From Variovorax boronicumulans (GTDB taxonomy: Bacteria; Pseudomonadota; Gammaproteobacteria; Burkholderiales; Burkholderiaceae_C): DNA of 64,000 nucleotides. Each line of letters opens with the position of its first letter. The stretch's first letter is position 1. The notes under the pieces are model-generated. The model had not been told where the DNA came from and searched no databases. It worked only from the letters and a program-made list of their open reading frames with translations. Of the stretch, positions 11,543-20,604 are shown piece after piece. Made by a program: the position numbers and the translations under genes. The DNA lies in the NCBI RefSeq assembly GCF_029892485.1, contig NZ_JARXVG010000006.1, forward strand, positions 310,001-374,000, in the 5' to 3' direction.

Positions 11543-12766
11543 ATGCAAGATCTCGCCGGAAAACACCTTGTCCTCGGCCTCACGGGCGGCATCGCCTGCT
11601 ACAAGTCGGCCGAGTTGTGCCGGCTGTTCGTGAAGGCGGGGGCTACCGTCCAGGTGGTGATGACCGAGGCGGCCGAGCAGTTCATCACTCCGGTGACGAT
11701 GCAGGCGCTGTCGGGGCGCACGGTCTACACCTCGCAGTGGGACACCCGCGAGCCCAACAACATGCCGCACATCAACCTGAGCCGCGAGGCCGATGCGATC
11801 GTGCTGGCGCCGTGCAGTGCCGATTTCATCGCCCGCCTGGTGCAGGGCCGATCCGACGACCTGCTGAGCCTGATGTGCCTGGCCCGGCCGATGGACCGCA
11901 TTCCGCTCCTGATCGCCCCGGCCATGAACCGCGAGATGTGGGCCCACCCGGCCACCCAGCGCAACCTGATGCAGGTGTCGGCCGACGGTGCAACGGTGCT
12001 GGGCGTGGGCAGCGGCTGGCAGGCCTGCGGGGAGACGGGTGACGGGCGCATGCTCGAACCGGCGCAGCTGCTCGAGGACATCACCGCCTTCTTCCAGCCC
12101 AAGCTGCTGGCGGGGCAGAAAGTGCTGGTCACCGCGGGTCCGACCTTCGAGGCGCTCGATCCGATTCGCGGCATCACCAACCACTCGTCCGGCAAGATGG
12201 GCTTTGCCATCGCCCGTGCAGCTCGCGAGGCGGGCGCCGAGGTCACGCTGGTGGCCGGCCCGGTGCATCTGCCGACGCCGCGCGGCGTGACCCGCGTCGA
12301 TGTGCTCTCCGCGCAGGACATGTTCGAAGCCACCACCCGCGCTGCTCAAGGTGCTAGCATTTTTGTAGCGACAGCCGCCGTCGCCGACTGGCGCCCGGCC
12401 ACCCACAGCGACCAGAAGATCAAGAAGGACGGCAGCGGCAAGACGCCGGTGCTCGATTTCGTCGAGAACGCCGACATCCTGCTCACGGTCGCCAAGAGCG
12501 AGCGCGCCCAGGCCAAAAAACTGTTCTGCGTCGGCTTCGCGGCCGAGAGCGAGAACCTCGTCGAACACGCCAAGGCCAAGCGCGAGCGCAAGGGCATTCC
12601 GCTCCTGGTCGGCAACATCGGACCGCTGACCTTCGGTCAGGACGACAACGCACTGCTGCTCGTGGACGCCCAGGGCGTGCGCGAGCTTCCCCGCGCATCC
12701 AAGCTCACGCTGGCGCGTGAACTGATGACCGAGATCGCCGCGCGACTTCCCGACTGGAGCGTCTGA
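11543..12766 (+). CDS. coaBC: Bifunctional phosphopantothenoylcysteine decarboxylase/synthetase
   Basis: 407-residue fused coenzyme A biosynthesis enzyme. The N-terminal FMN-dependent decarboxylase (CoaC, about 1-180) shows LGLTGGIACYKSAEL, the catalytic His in NNMPHINLS, the APAMNREMW substrate motif and the flap Cys in QACGETGDGRM. The C-terminal synthetase (CoaB) starts at KVLVTAGPTFEALDPIRGITNHSSGKMG. The ATG is only seven bases after a possible -10 element (AACAAT), so the transcript may be nearly leaderless. The stop overlaps the next ATG by one base. Confidence 0.96.
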   Translation: MQDLAGKHLVLGLTGGIACYKSAELCRLFVKAGATVQVVMTEAAEQFITPVTMQALSGRTVYTSQWDTREPNNMPHINLSREADAIVLAPCSADFIARLVQGRSDDLLSLMCLARPMDRIPLLIAPAMNREMWAHPATQRNLMQVSADGATVLGVGSGWQACGETGDGRMLEPAQLLEDITAFFQPKLLAGQKVLVTAGPTFEALDPIRGITNHSSGKMGFAIARAAREAGAEVTLVAGPVHLPTPRGVTRVDVLSAQDMFEATTRAAQGASIFVATAAVADWRPATHSDQKIKKDGSGKTPVLDFVENADILLTVAKSERAQAKKLFCVGFAAESENLVEHAKAKRERKGIPLLVGNIGPLTFGQDDNALLLVDAQGVRELPRASKLTLARELMTEIAARLPDWSV

Positions 12767-13209
12767 TGAACACCGAATCGAATACACCGCCCAATGGCGA
12801 CTTTGCCCGCTACGTGGAGCAGCTCTCGGCACGGGCCGCGCAGCCCGGGCGCGTGGCGCAGTCGGGCGAGCACGGGCTGGACGTCGGCATGACGCCTGGT
12901 CCCGGCGCCCAAGGCCCCGCGGCCACGGCAGCCCAACGGCGCGAGTCATCGAATGGCGAGGGGGCCACGTCCTTGATCGGGCCCACGATGCTCAAGGTGC
13001 TGGGCGGCGTGGGTGCGCTGCTGTTCGTGGTGCTCTGGGTGGCCGGCGTGCCGTTCTTCGTGCTGGTTCTGGCGGTCGGCGTGGCGCTCTGGTTCGGCAA
13101 GAGTTTCTTCAAGGGTTTGAAGTTGACGCCGGGTGTGGCCAAGTGGCAGCAAGTGCTCGAAGAGGCCGCCCGCAAGCAAAGAGAACAGCAACAAAAGCAA
13201 GGCAAGTAA
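12766..13209 (+). CDS. Small membrane protein between coaBC and dut
   Basis: 147 residues with a hydrophilic N-terminal half and a hydrophobic hairpin at about 66-107 (MLKVLGGVGALLFVVLWVAG, then VLVLAVGVALWFGKSFF). It ends in a charged Gln/Lys-rich tail (ARKQREQQQKQGK). It overlaps coaBC by one base and is directly followed by dut, so it belongs to that operon. I recognise no functional family. Confidence 0.75.
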   Translation: MNTESNTPPNGDFARYVEQLSARAAQPGRVAQSGEHGLDVGMTPGPGAQGPAATAAQRRESSNGEGATSLIGPTMLKVLGGVGALLFVVLWVAGVPFFVLVLAVGVALWFGKSFFKGLKLTPGVAKWQQVLEEAARKQREQQQKQGK

Positions 13210-13656
13210 GTGAAAGTCGACGTCCGTATCCTCGATCCACGCATGGTGGATCAATTGCCCACGTATGCCACGCCCGGAAGCGCCGGCCTCGACCTTCGGG
13301 CCTGTCTCGATGCTCCCATCACGCTGGAACCCAATGCCTGGCAACTGGTGGGCACCGGCATCTCGATCCACCTGGCGGATCCGGCCTTCGCGGCGCTCAT
13401 CCTGCCGCGCTCGGGCCTGGGTCACAAGCACGGCATCGTGCTGGGCAATCTGGTTGGCCTGATCGACAGCGACTACCAGGGCGAACTCAAGATCAGCGCC
13501 TGGAACCGCAGCGACACGCCCTTCGTGCTCCAGCCGATGGAGCGGCTCGCGCAGCTGGTGATCGTGCCGGTGGTGCAGGCCCAGTTCCGGGTGGTCACGG
13601 AATTTGCGGCGTCGCAGCGCGGCGAGGGCGGCTACGGCTCCACCGGCAAGCACTGA
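13210..13656 (+). CDS. dut: dUTP diphosphatase
   Basis: 148-residue trimeric dUTPase that removes dUTP and makes dUMP for thymidylate synthesis. The five family motifs are visible: [36 protein letters not shown], the RLAQLVIVP block and the C-terminal P-loop-like GGYGSTGKH. The start is GTG (VKVDVRIL), immediately after the previous stop with no better ATG. Pairing with coaBC is common in bacteria. Confidence 0.96.
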   Translation: MKVDVRILDPRMVDQLPTYATPGSAGLDLRACLDAPITLEPNAWQLVGTGISIHLADPAFAALILPRSGLGHKHGIVLGNLVGLIDSDYQGELKISAWNRSDTPFVLQPMERLAQLVIVPVVQAQFRVVTEFAASQRGEGGYGSTGKH

Positions 13657-13858
13657 GCCCGTGAGGGCGCATCAGCAGACAAAGCTGAAGGGAGCCTGAG
13701 TAACCGGCAGGTAAGCGAGGGGTAAAGAACGGAACCGCCGCAGGGCCAGCGCGCTCGAAAGTTTCAGCTTGTGTCCAGTGTCATCGCAGCGAAAGTTGCG
13801 ACGTTAGTCACAGGCAGGCGCACTTTCACGCGCCGTTCTATTCGAGGAGCCTCTCAAC

Positions 13859-14359
13859 ATGAAGATCTCAATGCGCTTCGTATCCATCACCGCCTCCGTG
13901 CTGGCTCTCGCCACGCTCACGGCGTGCGTTGCCCCGGTGCCGGTCTACCAGACTTCGCGCTACCCCTACCAGGCGCCGCCGCAAGCCATCCAGTACCGCG
14001 AGGCCTCCCATGTCGAATACGGCCACGTGGCCAACATCGAGGTGCTGCGCAGCGAAACCGCCGGCGCCGGCACCACGGGCGGTGGCGCCGTGGCCGGCGG
14101 TGTCATCGGCGGCGTTGTCGGCAACCAGTTCGGGCGCGGCAACGGTCGTGCGGCGGCCACCGCGCTGGGCATCGTGGGCGGTGCCTTGTTGGGCAACACC
14201 ATCGAGGCGCAGCAGAACGGCCCGCGCGTCTATGAGAGCTATCGGGTGTCAGTGCAGACCGACCGCGGCGGCTTCCGCGCCTTCGACGTCCAGAGCCCGG
14301 GCGACCTGCGCATCGGCGACCGCGTGCGCATCGACAACGGCCAGATCTCGCGCATGTAA
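13859..14359 (+). CDS. Glycine-zipper 2TM lipoprotein (SlyB-like)
   Basis: 166 residues. A lipoprotein signal ends in LTAC, with C23 as the lipidated residue. The centre is a Gly/Ala-rich glycine-zipper segment (GGGAVAGGVIGGVVGNQFG followed by ALGIVGGALLGNTIEA, about 75-115), the hallmark of Rickettsia 17-kDa/SlyB-like outer membrane lipoproteins. A small beta-rich C-terminal domain (YRVSVQTDRGGFRAFDVQ...RVRIDNGQISRM) follows. It is preceded by a 202-bp gap with no evident gene and followed by a strong terminator. Confidence 0.9.
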   Translation: MKISMRFVSITASVLALATLTACVAPVPVYQTSRYPYQAPPQAIQYREASHVEYGHVANIEVLRSETAGAGTTGGGAVAGGVIGGVVGNQFGRGNGRAAATALGIVGGALLGNTIEAQQNGPRVYESYRVSVQTDRGGFRAFDVQSPGDLRIGDRVRIDNGQISRM

Positions 14360-14380
14360 GCAAGCTGCGTAACGGGCACA

Positions 14381-14408
14381 AAAAAGCCGGGTACTTGCCC
14401 GGCTTTTT
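14381..14408. terminator. Bidirectional intrinsic terminator
   Basis: AAAAAGCCGGG, a six-base loop and CCCGGCTTTTT form a perfect 11-bp stem with T-runs on both strands. It sits between the convergent glycine-zipper gene and the FKBP gene and should serve both. Confidence 0.9.
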
Positions 14409-14422
14409 GGCGTCTGCAGTCC

Positions 14423-14947
14423 TCAGTGCAGCATCTGGTTGCCTGGCGCCATCGGCGGCACCTTGAAAAACGCCGTTCCCGCCGTGCCGCGGCCGACTTC
14501 TTCTTCCGTCGCCTCGCGCACCGAACGCACGGTGATGTCGAGCCGGATCGCGATGCCGGCCAGCGGATGGTTGCCGTCGAGCACCAGGTGGTCGGGGTAG
14601 ATTTCGGCGACCGTGTAGAGCGCGTCCCGCGGGATGGCGTCGCTCACGCCTTTCGGCAGCGCGGAGCCGTCGAAGGTCATGCCTTCTTCCGTGCCCTCGG
14701 GAAACAGCGACCGCGGCTCCAGAAAGAGCAACTGGTCGTTGAAGTCGCCGAAGCCCTGTTCGGGTTCGACCTGCAGTTGCACACGGGCGCCGGGCTCATG
14801 GCCTTGCAGGGCCGCCTCGATGACGTCGAAGAGATCGTCGCCGCCGACCATGAATTCCACCGGCTCGTCGAGCACGTCCAGCACGTCGCTGAGCGTGTCT
14901 TTCATTGTCCAGGTCAAGCCGACCACGCATTGTTCAGAGATTTCCAT
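14423..14947 (-). CDS. FKBP-type peptidyl-prolyl isomerase (SlyD-like)
   Basis: 174 residues starting MEISEQCVVGLTWTMKDTLSDVLDVLDEPVEFMVGG. The FKBP core is followed by an insert-in-flap-like segment (LQVEPEQGFGDFNDQLLFLEPRSLFP) that places it in the SlyD/FkpB group of prolyl isomerase chaperones. The C-terminus (FFKVPPMAPGNQMLH) lacks the His/Cys-rich metal tail of E. coli SlyD. No signal peptide, so it is cytosolic. It diverges from the RoxA gene 14 bp away. Confidence 0.87.
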   Translation of the reverse strand: MEISEQCVVGLTWTMKDTLSDVLDVLDEPVEFMVGGDDLFDVIEAALQGHEPGARVQLQVEPEQGFGDFNDQLLFLEPRSLFPEGTEEGMTFDGSALPKGVSDAIPRDALYTVAEIYPDHLVLDGNHPLAGIAIRLDITVRSVREATEEEVGRGTAGTAFFKVPPMAPGNQMLH

Positions 14948-14949
14948 TG

Positions 14950-14955
14950 CAGAAT
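14950..14955 (+). promoter_or_regulatory. Putative -10 box of a leaderless roxA transcript
   Basis: CAGAAT lies six bases before the roxA ATG (14962), so transcription would be expected to begin at or within a base or two of the start codon. No Shine-Dalgarno sequence is present. Confidence 0.3.
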
Positions 14956-14961
14956 TCTCCC

Positions 14962-16104
14962 ATGGAGATTACACAACCGCTGCCGTTGCTCGGCGGCCTG
15001 AGCGCCGCGCAGTTCATGCGGCGGTACTGGCAGAAAAAGCCGCTGCTGGTCCGCCAGGCCATTCCCGCCATGGTGCCACCCATCGACCGCAGCGCATTGT
15101 TTGCGCTGGCCGAGCGTGAAGAGGTGGAATCGCGCCTCATCCGCCATGGCAAGGCCGGCTGGTCGCTCAAGCATGGGCCGCTCTCGCGGCGTGCCCTGCC
15201 GCCGCTGAAACAACCCGCCTGGACGCTGCTCGTGCAGGGCGTGGACCTGCACCACGAGGGCGTGCATGAGCTGCTGCGCCAGTTCCGCTTCCTGCCCGAT
15301 GCGCGGCTGGACGACCTGATGATCAGCTACGCGAGCGACACCGGGGGCGTCGGCGCGCATTTCGACAGTTACGACGTGTTCCTGCTGCAGGCACAGGGCC
15401 GGCGCCGCTGGTCCATCGGCAAGCAGGGAGACCTGAGCCTGCAGCCCGGTGTGCCGCTCAAGATCCTCGAGAACTTCGAGCCCGAGCAGACCTTCGTGCT
15501 GGAGCCCGGCGACATGCTCTATCTGCCGCCGAAGTACGCCCATGAAGGCGTTGCGGTGGGCGACGACTGCATGACCTTTTCCATCGGCCTGCGCTCGTCC
15601 GCCGTGGGCGAGCTCGGTGCCGACCTGCTCGTTCGCATGGCGCAGGCCTACTCTGAAGACCTGGAAGACGCCGGCCCCGCGGAACTGGCGCGCTACCGCG
15701 ACCCGACGCAGCCCGCGGTCGACACCCCGGCCGCGATGCCGGCGGCGCTGCAGGATTTCGCACGCAAGGCCGTCGAGGCTGCGCTGCGCGACCCCGACGC
15801 CATAGCCCGCGCTCTTGGCGAATCGCTCACCGAGCCCAAGGCCAACATCTGGTTCGACGAAGGCGGCGAGGTGCCCGATGCGATGCAGCGCGTGGCGCTC
15901 GACCGCCGCACGCGCATGCTCTACGACGCGCGCCACATCTACATCAATGGCGAGAGCTTCCGCGCGGGCGGTGCCGATGCCACGCTGATGCGAAAGCTGG
16001 CCGACCAGCGCGCGCTCGGTCCGCGCGAGCTGGCGCGGGCCAGCGAAGGGGCGCTGGCGCTGCTGGGCGAGTGGTGCGAGGCGGGATGGGTCCATGCCGG
16101 CTGA
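14962..16104 (+). CDS. roxA: Ribosomal protein uL16 arginine hydroxylase (RoxA/YcfD-like, JmjC/cupin)
   Basis: 380-residue Fe(II)/2-oxoglutarate-dependent oxygenase of the ribosomal oxygenase family. In E. coli this enzyme hydroxylates an arginine of ribosomal protein L16. The metal triad is visible: H133 and D135 in GAHFDSYDVF and H194 in LYLPPKYAHEGVA. The typical start FMRRYWQKKPLLVRQAI and a long C-terminal winged-helix region are present. The chosen ATG gives MEITQPLPLL. It overlaps the next gene by 11 bp. Confidence 0.9.
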   Translation: MEITQPLPLLGGLSAAQFMRRYWQKKPLLVRQAIPAMVPPIDRSALFALAEREEVESRLIRHGKAGWSLKHGPLSRRALPPLKQPAWTLLVQGVDLHHEGVHELLRQFRFLPDARLDDLMISYASDTGGVGAHFDSYDVFLLQAQGRRRWSIGKQGDLSLQPGVPLKILENFEPEQTFVLEPGDMLYLPPKYAHEGVAVGDDCMTFSIGLRSSAVGELGADLLVRMAQAYSEDLEDAGPAELARYRDPTQPAVDTPAAMPAALQDFARKAVEAALRDPDAIARALGESLTEPKANIWFDEGGEVPDAMQRVALDRRTRMLYDARHIYINGESFRAGGADATLMRKLADQRALGPRELARASEGALALLGEWCEAGWVHAG

Positions 16105-16594
16105 CGACCTTGTTCCACTGCCCGAAGGCCGCTTCGATGGCCGCGAGGCTTTCGGCGAGATCGTCCGCAACGCGCTGTCGGCCGCCGCGCGAGAGGGCTG
16201 GAAGGAAATCGTCTTCAGCGATCCAGACTTCGCCGACTGGCCACTGGGCGAACGCGCCAGCATCGAGGCACTGCAAGCCTGGTCTGCCAGCGGCAGGCGC
16301 TTTGTGTTGTTGGCGCAGCGCTTCGATGTGATCGAACGCGGCCATGCGCGCTTCGTGCCGTGGCGCCGCATGTGGGACCACATCGTCGAATGCCGCGCCA
16401 CCGGCAAGGCGGCAGGCGCCGAAGTGCCGAGCGCGATCTGGACGCCCACTTGGTTCGCGCACCGCATCGACCCCGAGGGCAGCCGCGGCGTCTGCGGCGT
16501 CGATCCGCGCGCGCGCCGCGAATTGCGCGAAGCCATCGACGAGAGCTGGCGCCTGGGCCGCCCGGCATTTCCGGCATCGACGCTCGGCTTGTAA
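16094..16594 (+). CDS. Conserved protein of unknown function downstream of roxA
   Basis: 166-residue soluble protein with no signal peptide (MPADDLVPLPEGRFDGREAFGEIVRNAL). It has a regular alpha/beta pattern and conserved-looking aromatic/acidic patches (EIVFSDPDFADWPL, RFVPWRRMWDHIVECR), suggesting a phospholipase D-like or regulatory fold, but I cannot name a function. It overlaps the roxA stop by 11 bp in another frame and so is probably co-translated with it. Confidence 0.75.
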   Translation: MPADDLVPLPEGRFDGREAFGEIVRNALSAAAREGWKEIVFSDPDFADWPLGERASIEALQAWSASGRRFVLLAQRFDVIERGHARFVPWRRMWDHIVECRATGKAAGAEVPSAIWTPTWFAHRIDPEGSRGVCGVDPRARRELREAIDESWRLGRPAFPASTLGL

Positions 16595-16645
16595 GCCAAT
16601 GCCGCGAATGCGGCCGCGAGACACATTCAGGCGGAGATGCGGGTC

Positions 16646-16651
16646 TAGAAT
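16646..16651 (+). promoter_or_regulatory. Putative -10 box for the small lipoprotein gene
   Basis: TAGAAT lies 37 bp before the ATG at 16689, within a short AT-rich patch (TAGAATTTTTT). No clear -35. Confidence 0.4.
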
Positions 16652-16688
16652 TTTTTCGTTCCAGACATTCTTTGCCAAAGGAGTTCTC

Positions 16689-16955
16689 ATGAAGAAGTCG
16701 TCGTCCGTCCTGATTGCCTCGTTGATCGCCGCTGCCGCACTCGTTGCCTGCGGCAAGAAAGAGGACGCCGCGCCCGCGGTCGTGACGCCCCCGCCCGCTC
16801 CGGTGACCGAGCCCGCAGCCCCGCCGCCCGCAGCCGCTCCGGCGCCTTCGGCGGACCCCGCTGCAACGAGCCCGTCGCCTGCCGCTTCGTCGGCACTGGA
16901 CGCCGCGAATGCCGCGACAGAGGCCGCGAAGAAGAACGAAGCACCCAAGCAGTAA
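16689..16955 (+). CDS. Small Pro/Ala-rich lipoprotein
   Basis: 88 residues. The signal peptide MKKSSSVLIASLIAAAALVAC ends in a lipobox (LVAC, C21). The mature part is a low-complexity Ala/Pro stretch with an acidic/lysine end (EAAKKNEAPKQ), probably a disordered envelope peptide. It is flanked by its own promoter-like box and a downstream terminator, so it looks monocistronic. Function unknown. Confidence 0.8.
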   Translation: MKKSSSVLIASLIAAAALVACGKKEDAAPAVVTPPPAPVTEPAAPPPAAAPAPSADPAATSPSPAASSALDAANAATEAAKKNEAPKQ

Positions 16956-16972
16956 GGGTTCTTCACAAAACA

Positions 16973-16997
16973 GAAAGCCGCCTCGAGGGCGGCTTTT
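16973..16997. terminator. Intrinsic terminator
   Basis: AAAGCCGCC, a five-base loop and GGCGGCTTT, followed by TTTT-type sequence. It lies between the small lipoprotein gene and the convergent metallo-hydrolase gene. Confidence 0.85.
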
Positions 16998-17029
16998 CTA
17001 CTTGGGTTTTTTGACGGGTCAGCTGGCGG

Positions 17030-17806
17030 TCAGACATCCAGCCAAGGCGAGCCCTCGGCGGCTGTGGCGGTAAGCATTTCCGCTTCGTGGCCGCCCAGCG
17101 CCTCCGCCATCAGGCGCCGCACGATGTCGGGCCGGTTGTTCTGCTCGCTCAGGTGGGCCGCGACCACATGACGCAGGCCGTCGTGGCGAACCGCGCGCGC
17201 GATGTCCGCGGCCGCCGCATTCGACAGGTGCCCATAGTTGCCGCCCACGCGCATCTTGAGGAAGGGCGGGTAGGCCGAGTTGGCCAGCAGGTCGCTGTCG
17301 TGGTTGAACTCGAGCAACAGCGCATGCACGCCGCTCAGGCGGTTCAGCACGTGGGCGGTGGCATGCCCGAGGTCTGTCAGCACGCCGAGCGTGCGCGCGC
17401 CGTCCGAGCAGCGCAGCTGCAAGGGCTCGCGCGCATCGTGCGGCACGGTGAAAGGCTGCACGGCAATGTCGCCAACCGCGAACTCCGCGTCGTCGCGCGC
17501 CAGGTGGAGGCGGCCTTCGAAGTCGCGGCCGCCCGTGGCGAGCCAGGTGCCTTCGCTCATCCAGACGGGGATGCGGTTGCGCCGCGAGAGCGTGTGGGCG
17601 CAACCGATGTGGTCGCCGTGCTCGTGGGTGATGAAGATCGCGTCGATGTCGGCGGCGACGAGGCCGGCCTGGGCCAACCGCTGATCGAGCTGCCGGATGC
17701 CGAAGCCGCAGTCGACCAGGAGCCGGGAGGTGCGGCCGCCGCTGGTCGCCTCGACCAGCGCGGCGTTGCCCGTGCTGCCGCTGCCGAGGCTTCGGAAGCG
17801 GAGCAT
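17030..17806 (-). CDS. MBL-fold metallo-hydrolase (YycJ/WalJ-like)
   Basis: 258-residue metallo-beta-lactamase fold hydrolase. The start MLRFRSLGSGSTGNAALVE and the zinc motif THEHGDHIG (about 59-67) are typical of the YycJ/PhnP-like group of phosphodiesterases and nucleases. Further metal ligands are likely in TVPHDAREP, LTDLGHA and AAHLSEQNN. It lies five bases downstream of bamC, in the same transcription unit as dapA and bamC. Its substrate is unknown. Confidence 0.86.
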   Translation of the reverse strand: MLRFRSLGSGSTGNAALVEATSGGRTSRLLVDCGFGIRQLDQRLAQAGLVAADIDAIFITHEHGDHIGCAHTLSRRNRIPVWMSEGTWLATGGRDFEGRLHLARDDAEFAVGDIAVQPFTVPHDAREPLQLRCSDGARTLGVLTDLGHATAHVLNRLSGVHALLLEFNHDSDLLANSAYPPFLKMRVGGNYGHLSNAAAADIARAVRHDGLRHVVAAHLSEQNNRPDIVRRLMAEALGGHEAEMLTATAAEGSPWLDV

Positions 17807-17811
17807 GCGGG

Positions 17812-18903
17812 TTACTTCAGGTCGTCGGCAATGACCTTGACGATGCGCTGTGCGTTGGCCGAGGTTTCGGGCGCACCGGCTTCGTTCTGCACCGAGACCG
17901 TGGTGGCCTCGCCCTGGCTCTTGACCAGGATGCGGAACTTGATCGGCTTTTCGTCCTTGGACGAGCTGCTGAACAGCTTGCCGAAGAAGCCTTCTTCCTT
18001 CTTGTCGGGGTTCGGCGTCACGTAGCGCACGAAGTAGACGCCGGCGCTGCGGTCGCGGTCTTCCACCGTGAAGCCGGTGCGGTCCAGTGCCAGGCCGACG
18101 CGGCGCCATGCGCGGTCGAAGCCTTCGCTGATCTGCACCACGGGCTGGTTGCCCACGCTGGCGATGGTGGCGGTCTTCGCCGGTGCCGTCGTGGCTGCCA
18201 GGATCTTCGACTGCTCTTGCGAGACGCCGAGCTTGACCATCAGGCGGCGCAGGAATTCGGTCTCGAGTTCAGGGTCGCTGGGACGCGGCTGCCAGACGGT
18301 CTGGTCCTGGCGCGAGTTGTTGTAGACCTCCTGCATGCCGCGGTGGCTGATGAAGATCTCGGTGCCGTTCGTCGTGCGTTCCAGGCGGGTGCGGAAGCGG
18401 TCGAGTTCGCCGGTCGAGTAGACCGAGTCGACCAGCTTGCCCAGCGTGCCGCGGATGATGTCCTGCGGCAGCTTGGCGCGGTTCTCGGCCCAGTCGGTTT
18501 CCAGGATGCCGAGGTTGCGCTGTTCCGTGGTCAGCAGGAAGCCGCTTTCCTGCCAGAAGTCCTTCACCGGGTCCCAGAGCTGGTCGGGCGTGCGGTTGAC
18601 GACGATCCAGCGCTGCGTGCCCGAACGCTCCATGCGCACGTCGCCGATATTGGACACGGCCGTGGGAACACCCGGTGCGTTGGCAACGCCGGCCTGGTAG
18701 GCGTTGGCGGTGACTGCGCCGCCGGGCACCGCATAGCGGTTGTCGCGCGAGAGTTGCGACAGGTCGGGCGGGACTTCGAGCGTCGGGGCCTTGCCGGCGC
18801 TCTTGTAGTCGATCTTGTCGCTCTCGAGGATGGAGCAGGCGGCGAGGCTGGCAACGAGGGTGGCCAGCAATGCATATCGCGAAAGTTGCGAAAGGTTCTT
18901 CAA
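17812..18903 (-). CDS. bamC: Outer membrane assembly lipoprotein BamC
   Basis: 363-residue lipoprotein of the BAM beta-barrel assembly machine. The signal peptide ends in the lipobox LAAC (C23). The conserved unstructured lid region follows (SDKIDYKSAGKAPTLEVPPDLSQL), then two helix-grip domains (IVVNRTPDQLWDPVKDFWQESGF and VQISEGFDRAWRRVGLALDRTGFTVEDRDRS). Location downstream of dapA is the conserved arrangement. Confidence 0.95.
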   Translation of the reverse strand: MKNLSQLSRYALLATLVASLAACSILESDKIDYKSAGKAPTLEVPPDLSQLSRDNRYAVPGGAVTANAYQAGVANAPGVPTAVSNIGDVRMERSGTQRWIVVNRTPDQLWDPVKDFWQESGFLLTTEQRNLGILETDWAENRAKLPQDIIRGTLGKLVDSVYSTGELDRFRTRLERTTNGTEIFISHRGMQEVYNNSRQDQTVWQPRPSDPELETEFLRRLMVKLGVSQEQSKILAATTAPAKTATIASVGNQPVVQISEGFDRAWRRVGLALDRTGFTVEDRDRSAGVYFVRYVTPNPDKKEEGFFGKLFSSSSKDEKPIKFRILVKSQGEATTVSVQNEAGAPETSANAQRIVKVIADDLK

Positions 18904-19049
18904 CGTCGTCTTCCTTGTTGGAATGGTTCGGTCAATCTATGGGGCCGCAGTGCCCGCCGCCATCTCTGAGCACGGTTCGGGCAAAAGGTTGCTTAACCTT
19001 GTCGCGGCCAGGGGAAAAGGCAGATTGCAGGCGTGTGGTGGGGTGAGGC

Positions 19050-19940
19050 TCAGTTCTTCAGCAGGCCGGTGGCACGCAGGGCGCCCTCGACCGCCGGACG
19101 GCTCGCTTCGCCGAGTTCGGTGAGTGGCAGCCGCAGGGCGCCGCCGCACAGGCCGAGCCGGGCCATGGCCCACTTGAGCGGGATCGGATTGGGTTCGACG
19201 AACAGGTTGCGGTGCAGCGGCATGAGTTCGAACTGGATCTGCATGGCGCGCTTGACGTCGCCGGCCAGCGCGGCCACGCAGAGTTCATGCATCTTGCGCG
19301 GCGCGATGTTGGCCGTGACGCTGATGTTGCCTTGGCCGCCGCAGAGCATGAGCGCGACGGCGGTCGGGTCGTCGCCCGAATAGACGGCAAAGCTCTTGGG
19401 CAGGTCGCGAATGAGCCACTGGGCGCGTTCGATGTTGCCGGTGGCTTCCTTGATACCGATGATGCCGGGCACCTGGGCCAGGCGCAGCACGGTGTCGTGC
19501 GCCATATCGGCGATGGTGCGGCCGGGCACGTTGTACAGCACGACGGGCAGGTCGCCCACGGCCTCGGCAATCGCCTTGAAGTGCTGGTACTGGCCTTCCT
19601 GCGTCGGCTTGTTGTAGTAGGGCACGACCTGCAGCTGTGAATCGGCGCCAACGCCCTTGGCGAACTTCGCCAGCTCGATGGCTTCCTTGGTCGAATTGGC
19701 GCCGCAGCCGGCCATCACGGGCACGCGGCCCTTGGCTTGCTCGACCGAGACGCGGATGATTTCGCAGTGCTCTTCCACATCGACCGTCGGCGATTCGCCG
19801 GTGGTGCCGACCACGCCGAGGCAGTCGGTGCCTTCGTCGATGTGCCAGTCGATGAGTCGCCGCAGGGCGGGGTAGTCGACACTGCCGTCGTCGTGCATCG
19901 GCGTGACGAGCGCGACGATGCTGCCTGTCAGTTGCTCCAA
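19050..19940 (-). CDS. dapA: 4-hydroxy-tetrahydrodipicolinate synthase
   Basis: 296-residue TIM-barrel enzyme that condenses pyruvate and aspartate semialdehyde in lysine and diaminopimelate synthesis. Diagnostic residues are visible: [14 protein letters not shown] near residue 45, the catalytic Tyr in [11 protein letters not shown], and the Schiff-base Lys in [10 protein letters not shown]. It heads the unit dapA-bamC-metallo-hydrolase, with a 146-bp gap before bamC. Confidence 0.97.
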   Translation of the reverse strand: MEQLTGSIVALVTPMHDDGSVDYPALRRLIDWHIDEGTDCLGVVGTTGESPTVDVEEHCEIIRVSVEQAKGRVPVMAGCGANSTKEAIELAKFAKGVGADSQLQVVPYYNKPTQEGQYQHFKAIAEAVGDLPVVLYNVPGRTIADMAHDTVLRLAQVPGIIGIKEATGNIERAQWLIRDLPKSFAVYSGDDPTAVALMLCGGQGNISVTANIAPRKMHELCVAALAGDVKRAMQIQFELMPLHRNLFVEPNPIPLKWAMARLGLCGGALRLPLTELGEASRPAVEGALRATGLLKN

Positions 19941-19973
19941 GGGGAATCTCTTTGTCGGTGGACGAAAGCGCCG

Positions 19974-19979
19974 ATTCTA
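19974..19979 (-). promoter_or_regulatory. Putative -10 box for dapA
   Basis: Reads TAGAAT on the minus strand, 33 bp upstream of the dapA ATG, in the gap after the methyltransferase gene. Confidence 0.4.
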
Positions 19980-20018
19980 CTTACTCCGGGCGCCGCCAAG
20001 GCAGCGGGGCCGGCCCCT

Positions 20019-20588
20019 TCAGTTTCCCTTGAGGAGAGCGCGCAGCGGATGGCCCGCAAGGGGCGCGGGCGCACGGATGGCGGCAATACGCTGCACGAAG
20101 CGGTCCGGTTCGGGCACGAAACCGTCTTCGTAGGCCACCACGCGCAAATCGGCGCAAGCCGCCAGCAGTTCGCCGGGCCGCAGCAGGAAGTCGGCCCGCG
20201 ACGGCTTGCCCACTGTTTCGTTGCCGGCGGCGAAGGTCTCGTAGAGCAGCACGCCACCGGGCGCCACGGCGGCCACGATGTCGGCCATGCGGGGGCGCCA
20301 CAGGTAATTGGTGACGACCACCGCCCCGAAGGCCTGGCCGGTGAAAGGCCAGAGGCCGGCCTCGATGTCGGCCGTGACCGCCCGGCCGAAGGCGCCGGCC
20401 GCAGCAACCGCTTCCGGCGATCGGTCGACGCCCGTGACGGGGTGTCCGCGTCCGGCAAACCACTGCATGTGCCGGCCCGCGCCGCAAGCCACGTCGAGCA
20501 CCGTGGCTTCAGCGGACAGCAGGTGCGACCAGCGGACGATCCATTCCGATGGTGCACCCGCACCGTGCAACGGCATTCCATCTTTCAT
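20019..20588 (-). CDS. Class I SAM-dependent methyltransferase
   Basis: 189-residue Rossmann-fold methyltransferase. Motif I is VLDVACGAGRHMQWF (about 30-44) and the acidic end of motif II is GVDRSPEAV. The YETFAAGNE segment resembles tellurite-resistance TehB-like and related small methyltransferases. No signal peptide or membrane segment. Its substrate is unknown. Confidence 0.85.
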   Translation of the reverse strand: MKDGMPLHGAGAPSEWIVRWSHLLSAEATVLDVACGAGRHMQWFAGRGHPVTGVDRSPEAVAAAGAFGRAVTADIEAGLWPFTGQAFGAVVVTNYLWRPRMADIVAAVAPGGVLLYETFAAGNETVGKPSRADFLLRPGELLAACADLRVVAYEDGFVPEPDRFVQRIAAIRAPAPLAGHPLRALLKGN

Positions 20589-20604
20589 GGCAGATCGGCC
20601 CGCT

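Noticed and set aside
13657..13858. Possible small gene before the glycine-zipper lipoprotein gene
   Set aside because: No start codon with a ribosome site and a coherent frame was found. It looks like a promoter region.
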